DNA from: Isoetes taiwanensis
Taxonomy: Eukaryota; Streptophyta; Lycopodiopsida; Isoetales; Isoetaceae
Direction: 5' to 3'
Assembly: GCA_021234155.1 (NCBI GenBank)
Contig: JAJEKV010000015.1
Location: forward strand, 8,615,046 to 8,679,045
DNA: 64,000 bases
Part shown: in pieces, positions 49,736-59,071 of the stretch
Layout of the letters: each line of letters starts with the position of its first letter
How positions within the stretch are numbered: the stretch's first letter is position 1
Notes under the pieces: model-generated
Seen by the model: only the letters and a program-made list of their open reading frames with translations
Told to the model about the DNA's origin: nothing
Databases searched by the model: none
Position numbers and translations under genes: made by a program

Positions 49736-52700
49736 ATGTTAGCCCAAACGTTACCAAATTTGTCGAATGCGTCTGCCGTTTGGCACTGCAAACGTTTGCT
49801 AGGGAAACAGAGGATCAATGGGTTGTTCCAACGGAAAAATATACACATTGAGGCGACAAAATTAAGAGTAGGATCAACCCATGGAGGAAAAGAGCCGAAG
49901 GCATGTATTGGTAAAGAGGTATTGAGCCTTACGCAGCCACTATATGACTATGTCTTGGCGCATACGAGGGAGCCACAGGTATGTCAGATCTACTTGATTG
50001 TATTTTTGAGCAACTAAAAGTATAAAAGTTTGAATGTTAGCTTCGTATGTTTATTCGAAAGGAAGTTGCTAATAAAGACCCATATGTTTATTCTCGCATA
50101 TGTAAATGGTTCTCGTCTGTCATCAGATTTCAATCGTACTAATACGAATGCAGATTTTGCAAGAACTTCGGCAGCAGACCTCTTCTATGGGCCCCCCTCC
50201 CAGGTCAGATCTATTTATATGTTTGTTTCCAACGTATGTTCTTGACTTATGATCTCTTTCCCAGGTGTCACCTGATCAAGGACAATTTTTGTCAATGTTA
50301 GTTCAAATCTCTGGAGCTGTGAATTGCATTGAGGTTGGTGTATTCACGGTATGAAGTTTCATGACACAAAACAGTTAAGGTTACTTTGTAGTGGTTTCAC
50401 CCTTCTCATTGCAGTCACTATGCACTAACTATTCATCCCTGGCAGTTGCCTTATCCATCCCAGATTATGAATTCGACTGGTAGCCTGTGACAGGGATCCA
50501 TCCACACTGGCTATAGCTAGAAAATACTCACGAGCTTGCAGGGTTAACCACAAGGTATGCTTGTTGCTTCCTGGCATTGCAACTCATCTAAGCGTTTTCC
50601 TTTTTGCCGATGAAGTGATGATAGGCCTCCAGAAACACCTGACTGCTTTAGAGGCATTTTGCAAAAAAAGAAAACTGCAACGAGATATTAAAAAAACCAG
50701 TGATATTTTTTAACACTTCAGAAGGGAATGAAAGATAACTCCTTTTATCGAAGGCCAACCTGTGGAAATTGTATCTCCTATACATACTTGGGAACAGAGT
50801 TTCCAAATCCTTTCTATGATGAAATGATGCCTAAGCTAGGGTTGCTAAAAGATATTCCTAAAGAAATAATATCAAATGCGCTTGCAGAATGCTTATTTAG
50901 ATGTCATCTTATTGGACATCGTGAAACCTGCAGCTTCATATGGATCACAAATTCGAGCAGTTGATTTGTGGGCTGATGAATGATCCCAGTTAGAAAGGCT
51001 TTAACTATCTCTCCTTTCTAAAATGAGCAGGAATAAACCTCCGGTGCCTCATGATATACCGCGTACTGAAGTTAATGCTAAACTGTTACATGGTGGACAT
51101 TATTAACATCATACTTCCTATTACATCTGAAGAGTTTTTGAACTTCTAGGCTTGATTTGTCTGTTTCATTACGTCTATTAGCTTCTTAGATCAAGATCTT
51201 TTTTCTTCTGACTTTTCTGACCTGCACTCACCAGATTTCTCATAAGTTCTGCAAACCCCTGGTCTTATTTTACACTTTTGATTTTGGATTTAACTCCAGT
51301 TTGCTTTTCTCTCTTTCTCCAATCTCTATCTTTGTGACCTTTTCTGCCATCACCTTGCCAGAAAAAGCAATTGGAAGGGTCTCCACTCTGTTTCTCTATG
51401 GAGGACTTGAAACCTGTAACAAAGAGAGAATAGGACTTGATCCCATGTTACATTTGTTTACAGCAGCTAATTGATTTCTATTGAGTTCTCTGAATATTTG
51501 TGCATGCTGCTGAAGTTTCAATAATCTAGCTAAAATTCTGGCCTTAATTCTTTATGCTATAGGCACTTGCCGATTTGGCACATGCCTCCTTGAGAATTAC
51601 AGTATTTCTGTGTACGGCCGCACCATAAGTAGCACGAATCCCAATTTGCTTATTCTTCTATCCCAGGTTGTGTCAGTTGGCTTCAGCCTTTCATCAAGGA
51701 TGTAAATTGTTGGCTTTAGGTACTTTCAAAGACATCCTTCCAAGCACTATGATTTTCTTCATTTAGATGTCAACCAACTGCAAACACCATGTCTGCTATG
51801 TCTTCATGTTTGGCCCCATGCTCATAATTATGGCTTTAATTTGCTGGGTGCAGGTGGACATTAGATGTGGTTTAGCTATTGATGTGCTAACTGGCCTACT
51901 GGAAAATGGAGAACTAGGACGGTAATTCTTTGTTATCAAGTATTATGTTTTCTTGTAGCTGTGGAAAAGAGATTAGAGACTTTGTATTGAAAGATGGATT
52001 GGTCCACTAGAATCTATGAGCACAAGAAGGAGAGTATTTGCAAATATGATTGCTGTACTTTAAGATTCTTACTAAGGTTAAGGTAATCCAATTGACCCAA
52101 TCCTGGTCATAAATTACCACATCAATGTGCAGCCTTATTGCAGCTTCGATGCATTTTCCTAACATCTTACCTCCTCTAAAGACAAGGTTGCATAGGTTAG
52201 ACATCCAACTATTTTAAGATTCAATAGGTCACGTATAAAACATCGTACTAGTGTCTTATCAGGTAAGAGCCATGTTCATGATGTAAAATGCAAGACTCAT
52301 CCAAAAGGAGATCTAACAAACCAATAATAATCCTATTCCTTCATTCTGGTGAACATAGGTGACAATCAACTGCATCCAAAAAGTCTGGAAAATCCTAAGA
52401 CAATTATTCATGCCCTATGGAATTGAAAATGAGAACGGGAAGAGAATCGCATGCACCGTTGTGCTTTTCTAGCAATCCTGCTGGTCCAGGACCTCATTCA
52501 GCAAGGTAGGTCACTATTTAGTGGTCAAAGTACTTTTTATGGACTAGCTAAAGCCTCCCATGGATGTCTGTTGCGTGACATTAATGTCAATGACAATCCT
52601 TAGGACATAAATTGAACCACATATGTTTTACTCAACATATGGATATAAAAAGTTTCATATGTGATGGCTGTGGCACTTCTATGCAGTGTGCACTTCACTT

Positions 52701-53299
52701 CACTTCTTGCATTTCTGAGGGATTTGTATATTTCCTTAGCGGTTTATTGAATTTCTCTTGTAATGCTATTCTGAATGCTTCTACCAAACATGACCTGCTC
52801 TGCTCAAGTATTTTTCGTTTTCAGATATGATTTTGCTTTCTTAGATGCTGACAAAAGGAATTACTACCAATACTATGAGCTACTGCTACAACTGGTAACT
52901 TTGCTCGTGTAGTTTAGAGCGCAACAATCTTTGGGGAAGTTTATTGTGTCTATTCTGCTGAAGCTGAGAGCCACCAATTTCAGGTTAGACCTGGAGGATT
53001 GGTTGTAATTGACAACGTTCTATGGCATGGAAAAGTATCCGACGCAGAGGTAGTAATTTTACATCTTCGTTCAAAATATGCAGTCTTGCAAGAATGCCTA
53101 TCATTTTTATAGGTAACTGACAAGAAGACTCAATCGATTCGTGACTTCAATGACTTTGTATTCTCTGATCATAGAGTAACTACAAGCATGGTATGCCTTT
53201 GATATCAGCTTTAGCCTCCTATTCCATTCTGGTATTACATCCTCACATTTTGTGTAGATACCCATTGGAGATGGTATGACATTGTGTAGAAAGCATTAG
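49736..53299 (+). CDS. CCoAOMT-like class I O-methyltransferase, nine coding exons
   Basis: A SAM-dependent methyltransferase of the caffeoyl-CoA O-methyltransferase-like family; the substrate of this plant subgroup is unknown to me. Exons: 49736-49978 (start ATG chosen because a basic, Ser/Thr-rich, transit-peptide-like segment leads into LSLTQPLYDYVLAHTREPQ), 50154-50203, 50265-50348 (VSPDQGQFLSMLVQ...IEVGVFT, SAM motif I), 50415-50555 (YSSLAVALSIP, LVACDRDPSTLAIARKY), 51854-51921, 52825-52894 (YDFAFLDADKRNYYQYYE, catalytic metal-binding Asp), 52984-53049 (GLVVIDNVLWHGK, metal-binding DN), 53113-53190, 53258-53299 (IPIGDGMTLCRKH, stop). All introns are GT-AG and the last six exons join in phase. 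Two apparent small indels, in exon 2 (about 50190-50200) and exon 4 (about 50478), break the frame. They are sequencing error or a pseudogene; about 278 residues otherwise, normal for the family. Confidence 0.8.
50590..50985 (+). mobile_element. Non-LTR retrotransposon RT fragment in an intron of the methyltransferase gene
   Basis: Within the intron 50556-51853 the plus strand reads LFADEVMIGLQKHLTALEAF and CKKRKLQRDIKKTSDIF. This is the RT region after the catalytic YADD/FADD box, here FADE, including the conserved K-T of the L-VN-KT block. YTYLGTEF follows at about 50780 and ASYGSQIRAVDLWAD at about 50930-50970, the usual YLG and YG-EVW blocks. The sequence differs from the L1-type LINE at 23.9 kb and looks like another clade. 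It lacks ends and is a dead fragment. Insertion into the intron need not harm splicing. Confidence 0.65.
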
Positions 53300-54781
53300 C
53301 TTCTTAGACTCAGTCGCTCAAGGTAGATTTCAGCTTCAGATAATACTTTTCTAATGCTATTGTCTCCAAAACAATAATCAATTGACTAATATATGTGAAG
53401 CTTTATCCAAAGACTGAATCTACTTGATATCGTCAATGTTGTTGGATAGTTGTCCCTACATTGGAACGTTGGATATTGAGTTAGTGGAACGTTGGTTCGA
53501 AGACAAGTACTCACATTGCTATTGCTATTCAATACGACCCTTGAATATTTTTTAGGAATTTGAAATGCTTTTATCTGACAATTGTGCTCATCCTAATCAT
53601 GGTCAAGATAAAATTATCTGAGTGGCAGCATCATGCAAATCAGATTGATAATAAGGTAGAAATAAAATGAAGGTAATAGATTATAAAAGAACTGGATTAA
53701 GAATGGTACACAAAAGATAGTATCCTTCTTATATAGGTTGTTGCAATGATCCAAAATAGTCGACATGAGGTAAATCAAGCTCTCTATTACTCGTCCCGAG
53801 AGCAGACCATATATTTCCAAAACATTCAATTGATGCTCGCATTATAATGGGAGCAAAAAAATGAAGTTTCCATGTCGATTGTAGACTACCTAACCAGGAG
53901 TAAACCTTGTTGCTTGTCAATAAAGTAAAGGCAAGGATTACATGGATTTGATGTCAAGGCACATCTTTTACCGCGAGTATCTCTCTATGAGCTATGCAAT
54001 GGACATCGTTAAATGTTATGGTTCTTTGCTAATCGTGCTTGCATGACAGCTTGCCATTGTAGAAGCACTATCATTGGCAAAGACAATAGCCTTATCTTTT
54101 CTGATACAATGAAGATTATAAAGCATTATAACACTTTTAAGATTCGAGTTTCTAGAGACAAAAGCCTTATAAAGACACACTTAGCTCATCCTTACTATTT
54201 TCAATTAAATTTGTGTGTAGATAATGAGATGTTAGTAGTGGATTCATCACTGACACTAGAGAAATGAGGTGAAGAGCTCACCACAAACTTGAATATATTG
54301 TGTATACTCGTGATGAGAAGTTCATCTGCAACCATGTCATTTGTGTATACACCATACTTATCATTAATAAGTATAACTGGTGTACAGATGTATAGGAGCA
54401 TTAGAAAATGTAGAGAACAGACTCTCCTCTTGCATTTTTATCTTTGAGTTTATGGATATGCGCAACAACTAAGCAACTAAGCAACTGCATCTTATTCTTC
54501 TTTTAATTTTACATGATAGTTGTTGGCTGACAATAACAACATTCTTTTGTGTATGCAATATCTTTTTAGATTCAAGCTCGACTAGCCTAATTTGTTGGAG
54601 TCTTCGTTGTAGAAGTTGTTACTCTTTATTTCTTCATTGTTTCATTTCCCTTTTTTAAAAGCCGAAGCACAAATAGTAGCATGAAATCTTAACCGATTTT
54701 TTATATAGTCTCAAACTACCAATTTCTCAAGTGTAAATCTTTCTAGGTTATTTGTTGTTGAGAGGTGAGCTTTGCTACATA
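53300..54781. other. Downstream of the methyltransferase gene, no gene recognised
   Basis: AT-rich DNA with short frames on both strands, for example 54013-54267 on the plus strand. None shows a recognisable domain. The methyltransferase 3' untranslated region and polyadenylation site should lie in its first few hundred bases. Confidence 0.4.
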
Positions 54782-54786
54782 TTGTT
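54782..54786 (+). repeat. Target-site duplication, left copy (TTGTT)
   Basis: TTGTT directly precedes the 5' LTR and recurs directly after the 3' LTR at 57391-57395. Confidence 0.85.
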
Positions 54787-55433
54787 TGATACGATTTAAG
54801 GTTAATAACTAATAATGGTGCTTGGGGGAGTGGCCTTGCATGGAACAATATTCATTGATATGATCAAGTAAGAAAGCCATCTAGTATGCCTAAGCCTTGA
54901 TATTATAAAAAAGAGAGCTAAAAATAAACCTTGACCTTTATTTAAAAGCAAAAAGGCAAAAAAAAGGGTGTTGTTACCTATAAATATAAGGACAAAAATG
55001 AGTCGTGATATCTCCGCGACGACAACTCAGAAATTGGCGATCCTTACCTTATTGGAAAGCCCTTGAAGTCTAGTTTCCAGATTGGGCTTGGTTGTCTATA
55101 GATTCCTTACGGTTTGAAAAGTTATGCCCAGAAAGGTGCATAGGGGTCTAAAATTTGCCGACATTCATCTAAATTCTTCCTATGTTGATGATGTGCCTAG
55201 CCTTACCTTCTAGTATTTTCTCTAGTTTCTTGCTTATCATATCATTAGAAGGAGTTCCTGTAACACCAATGCTTGGTGGCTAGAAAGAGTTTGTTTTTAT
55301 ACAGTCATGCGGAGTAGCTTGACTTGGTGACATCTCTTCTAGTTGGTCCGGTTGGGTGGTAAATCGAGTACCCTGTGGTGTTTACTTTCTAATAAATTGA
55401 TAAGTTTGCAGGAAGAACAAAGCATTCGTAACA
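54787..55433 (+). repeat. 5' LTR of the 2.6 kb non-autonomous element
   Basis: It begins TGATACGATTTAAGGTTAAT and ends AGCATTCGTAACA. It aligns with 56551-57390 and lacks the MITE; the empty site ATATAAGGAC lies near 54985. Confidence 0.88.
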
Positions 55434-55449
55434 ATTGGTATCAGAGCCA
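55434..55449 (+). other. Primer-binding site, initiator Met-tRNA type
   Basis: ATTGGTATCAGAGCCA directly follows the 5' LTR. TGGTATCAGAGC is the complement of the 3' end of plant initiator Met-tRNA. Confidence 0.85.
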
Positions 55450-55672
55450 AGCTCCGGTCTTTCCCAGCGGAGCTGTGGGTGATGGAAGCGTTGGAAATTT
55501 GAGTAGCTTAGCAGCACACAAGATATATCTCAAGGCAACGCAAGAAGCGAGAACTTCTGAAGCCAAGAAGAGTAAGTTGAAAAGAAAGCAGCACAAGAGG
55601 TCCAAGAGGAGGAAATTGCAAATAGGTTATCTCTTGTCTGGTAAGAAATTTATGTTTAAGGATTGTGATTAA
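55440..55672 (+). CDS. Short basic ORF in the non-autonomous element, unidentified
   Basis: The frame covering 55440-55672 reads through the end of the primer site, then VGDGSVGNLSSLAAHKIYL and a very basic segment (KKSKLKRKQHKRSKRRKL), and ends at a stop at 55672. In its place an autonomous element would start gag. The basic tract could bind RNA. No ATG was found that clearly starts it, and it may be only a residue of gag. Confidence 0.35.
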
Positions 55673-55699
55673 AATCTTTAGATATTTTTTTTATTGCAT

Positions 55700-55975
55700 G
55701 AGGTTGATGCCTCAACGGATAATTTTAGATTGTTGTCTAAAATTATGAGCAGTAGTTGGTGCTACTGGGTTGAGGATGATGCCTCAATGGAAAATTTTGA
55801 GCAGTAGTTGATGCTACTGGCTGAGGTTGGTGCCTCAAGAATGGAAAGAGTTGGTGCTCTTGTCCAAGAGGTTGGAATGAGCTGATGCCATATCCAAGAG
55901 GTTGGAATGAGTTGCTGCCATGTCCAAGTGAATGGAATGAGTTGATGCTCATGTCCAGGTGAATAGAATGTTTGT
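55700..55975 (+). repeat. Internal tandem repeats of the non-autonomous element (set 1)
   Basis: Degenerate units built on GATGCCTCAA...GGAAAATTTTGAGCAGT are followed by units built on GTCCAAGAGGTTGGAATGAG and TTGATGC. At least three copies of the second type occur between 55858 and 55945. Confidence 0.7.
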
Positions 55976-56353
55976 TATTCCTGATGTTCGCATTTGAGCC
56001 ATTACGTTGGAATAAACCGTTTCAAGCCTTAGAACTTCCTATAATGTTTATTTGGGTATGTTGAAAGAAATAAAGAACCATACCATTTGGTTGGGTTTGC
56101 AGGTTCTAATGTCATGATTGAGTTTTTCGCAGGACATAGAAATTGTCATGCAGGGAGTTATTTTGGAAGATATTCTTACCTTCTTATTTGGTACATTAGC
56201 AACCTAAGTTTTAGGCGTTTGCGACTATCGGGTAAACGTATATTTGAGTTATATTTGCCTTAGGGGAATTCTAAGGAGGAAGTATAAGGTGTTATTTTCT
56301 TTGTGTAGTGTATAATAAATCTTGAGACAACTAATATGTCTGTAGCATAATAG

Positions 56354-56460
56354 TTGGACTTGGAAATTTTTTAGCCTAAAGGGCTGGACTTGGAAATTTT
56401 TAGCCTAAAGGGCTGGACTTGGAAATTTTTAGCTGAAAGGGCTGGACTTGACAACTTTTT
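56354..56460 (+). repeat. Internal 29-30 bp tandem repeats of the non-autonomous element (set 2)
   Basis: Units begin at about 56355, 56385, 56414 and 56443 with TGGACTTGGAAATTTT and a TAGCCTAAAGGGC tail. The last unit is diverged. They lie about 100 bases upstream of the polypurine tract. Confidence 0.88.
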
Positions 56461-56535
56461 ATTATGCAGGTTGTAGCCATGGATTTGGTTATGCTAATTT
56501 TTCATATAATTTCTTGATCGAGGACGATCAATCCC

Positions 56536-56550
56536 GAGAAGGGGAGAAAT
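56536..56550 (+). other. Polypurine tract of the 2.6 kb element
   Basis: GAGAAGGGGAGAAAT abuts the TGATA start of the 3' LTR. Confidence 0.8.
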
Positions 56551-57390
56551 TGATATGATTTAAGGTTAATAACTAATAATGGTGCTCGGGGGAGTGGCCT
56601 TGCATGGAACAATATTCATTGATATGATCAAGTAAGAAAGCCATCTAGTATGCCTAAGCCTTGATATTATAAAAAAGATAGCTAAAAATAAACCTTGACC
56701 TTTATTTAAAAGCAAAAAGGCAAAAAAAAAGATGTTGTTACCTATAAATATAACACTACTACAAAAATAAGTATAAATGGCACAAAAGTGACATTTATCG
56801 TCCGCCATTTTACAGAGCATAAATGTCACTTTTGTGCCATTTATGACGTTTGTGCTCCCCAAATGGCGACGTTTATGCTCCGTAAAAAGGCGGAGGATAA
56901 ATGTCACTTTTGTGCCATTTCTACCTACTTTTGTAGTAGTGTAAGGACAACTTTAAGACGTGATATCTCCGCGACGACAACTCAAAAATTGGTGATCCTT
57001 ACCTTATTGGAAAGCCCTTGAAGTCTAGTTTCCAGATTGGGTTTGGTTTCTATAGATTCCTTACGGTTTGAAAAGTTATGCCCAGAAAGGTGCATAGGGG
57101 TCTAAGCTGACTGCACAGCTAGATCTGCTTCTTCCTATGTTGATGATGTGCCTAGCCTTACCTTCTAGTATTTTCTCTAGTTTCTTGCTTGATCATATCA
57201 TTAAAAGGATTTCTTGTAACACCAGTGGTTGGTGGCTAGAAAGAGTTTGTTCTTATACAGTCTTGCGGAGTAGCTTGACTTGGTGACATCTCTTCTAGTT
57301 GGTCCGGTTGGGTGGTAAATCGAGTACCCTGTGGTGTTTTACTTTGTAATAAATTGATGAGTTTGCAGGAAGAACAAAGCATTCGTATCA
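56551..57390 (+). repeat. 3' LTR of the 2.6 kb element, with MITE insertion
   Basis: It begins TGATATGATTTAAGG and ends AGCATTCGTATCA. Without the 188-bp MITE and its 3-bp duplication it is 649 bp, matching the 647-bp 5' LTR. TTGTT at 57391-57395 is the right target-site duplication. Confidence 0.88.
56754..56941. mobile_element. CACTA-type MITE, 188 bp
   Basis: The ends are CACTACTACAAAA and TTTTGTAGTAGTG, perfect inverted repeats with the CACTA signature. TAA flanks it on both sides (56751-56753 and 56942-56944), the 3-bp duplication expected of CACTA elements. The 5' LTR of the same host element has the uninterrupted site ATATAAGGAC near 54985, which proves the insertion. Inside, AAATGTCACTTTTGTGCCAT recurs in both orientations, so the whole element can fold into a long hairpin. 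It has no coding capacity. Confidence 0.95.
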
Positions 57391-57395
57391 TTGTT

Positions 57396-57835
57396 TCTTC
57401 TTGATGTCCACTAATTGCACACTTAAACCACATCTTCACGTATACATGCAATATTTGACTAAAAATAGTAAGGTTGAGCTCAAATATATGCAGTTATAAG
57501 ACTTTTGCTCAGTTACGGTACTTTGCGATCCTTGTTGGGGTGCATTTGAGAGAAATGGAACAATTGCCTTTGCTACAATTGATGGTGCACCTCTAATGTT
57601 AGCATTATCACACATGAGTAGTTACTAAATCTCAATTAAGGAACCCCGACATGAAGGATGTAACATATTTTTCCTTAAGCATGGTAACTGTATATGAAAC
57701 ATGGTTTTAACTGGTCATAATGCAACTAGCTAAAGCACCTAAAATCAACTAGCTAAAGCAGCTAAAATGGACTCATTTTTTCCAAGTGTATTGAAATGGA
57801 TATTCAAATGCAGGCACTGCAAGAGGTCGCATAAG
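57396..57835. other. Spacer, no gene recognised
   Basis: AT-rich sequence after the 2.6 kb element. There is a short repetition of AACTAGCTAAAGCA near 57723-57765 and nothing coding. Confidence 0.4.
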
Positions 57836-58385
57836 ACAATATTCATGGTAAAGAATCTCTTGCATCAGATCCTTATATTTTGGAATTTATGACAAGTGGT
57901 AAATTAACAGTTTAATTAGGTTAGTGGGGTTTACAAATCAACATGAAGAGTTTAAAAATATGTTCGAGTTGGTGCTCTAACCGTCTCAGATGAGTCTCGA
58001 GAGTTTGTCTGAGGTAGAATGCTGAAAGCAAATATTGTTGATAATCGTGGAATTAGTGTGACGTGGCCCTGACCAGAAAGAATTGAGCATCTAGAACTTT
58101 GACATTAAGGGTGTTCATATATAGCTTATAACAAAGTATTCACGATAAATAATGTCTTGCATCAAATCTTTATATCTTGGACTGTATGACAAGTTGCAAA
58201 TGAACAACTTAATCAGTACAAATGATATGAAGAGTTCAAACATGTGCTCTAGTGCTCAAGTCTTCTCATGTGAGTTCTGAGATTTTTCTTGAGGTAGAAT
58301 GCTTGAAAGAAATATTGCTGATAATCTTGGAACCAATGGGGCATGGCCCTCGCCAGAAATAGATGAGCATTTTGAAATGCATCTG
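57836..58385. repeat. Direct duplication of about 250 bp, exon-like on the minus strand
   Basis: 57836-58100 and 58133-58385 align along their length with about 300 bases offset, sharing TGAGGTAGAATGCT and TGATAATC blocks. On the minus strand both translate to related text: FQDYQQYFFQAFYLKKN in one and FHDYQQYLLSAFYLRQT in the other, each followed by THxRRLEH. Conservation at the protein level suggests a duplicated exon. Confidence 0.65.
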
Positions 58386-58796
58386 ATGCATCTAGACAAT
58401 CTTCAATGGTGGAAATGTTTGAGAGATCATTAGGGACAAAATGAAATTTGCATAGTTTATGAATGATCTCGAATGGAGCAAGTTCTTGTAACAAAAGTAC
58501 TCAACATGCAATTAGCTCCGTGGGTGTTGATTTCTTGTTGAGAAACAGAAGTGCTTGATGGCCCACAATAACTCGATTTAGCTACCAAAAAGATGTTTGA
58601 TACACGTTGAGGATAGAAAATGAGACTCAAAGCCTAACCGCAAACACACAATATGTATATGTAGAATAATCACAAACATCACCTGAGATTCTTCGTCTCG
58701 GATAGAGATATCAAGATAACTTTTGGATTTTTTTGGAGCAAAATTGTGTAGGCCACGAAATGATTCACTCTTCTCAATTCCCCCAATAAGATACAT
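58100..58796 (-). pseudogene. Exon-like fragments of an unidentified gene
   Basis: The minus-strand frame 58249-58494 (81 codons) reads HKLCKFHFVPNDLSNISTIE and then DYQQYFFQAFYLKK. An upstream segment at 58680-58796 reads GGIEKSESFRGLHNFAPKK and ends at CAG/GTGATG, a plausible donor. Together with the duplicated copy at 57.84-58.10 kb they look like exons of a gene or gene fragment with a tandem exon duplication. I do not recognise the family. The copy at 57.84-58.10 kb has an internal stop, so at least part of it is dead. The LTR at 59072 lies just upstream on this strand. Confidence 0.35.
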
Positions 58797-59066
58797 GTTT
58801 CTCTACACATCATTATATTTTTTTTTTCCCAATTTTTATGCTGAATTGAAACGTCTTAAAAAAGATCTGCTATACTATCTCATTGAATTTTTAAATATTC
58901 CCGAGTTTCCAAATATCCGTTCAATTTTCTGTGCATCCAAATAGTTCTGCACCAACATCTTGAAGACTGCGAGCCACAAAACTCATGTATAGTTTGATTG
59001 CTACAAACAAAATGATATAGTTGTATGAACATTCTTTCACACGAACATTGCAACTACTTGGGGACC

Positions 59067-59071
59067 AGGTC
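59067..59071 (+). repeat. AGGTC flank of LTR copy B, probable target-site duplication
   Basis: AGGTC directly precedes the 5' LTR. Its reverse complement, GACCT, directly precedes the inverted LTR copy A at 30401-30405. Confidence 0.6.

Larger units (their letters stand above)
54787..57390 (+). mobile_element. Non-autonomous LTR retrotransposon, 2.6 kb
   Basis: Two direct LTRs (647 bp, and 840 bp including a MITE), a Met-tRNA-type primer site, a polypurine tract and a perfect TTGTT duplication define a complete element. The internal region is only about 1.1 kb and contains no RT, integrase or protease. One basic short frame and two sets of tandem repeats are all it holds. It must be mobilised in trans by an autonomous relative, perhaps Copia-type judging by the primer site directly against the LTR. 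The LTRs are roughly 94% identical by eye outside the MITE, so it is younger than most elements here. Confidence 0.88.
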
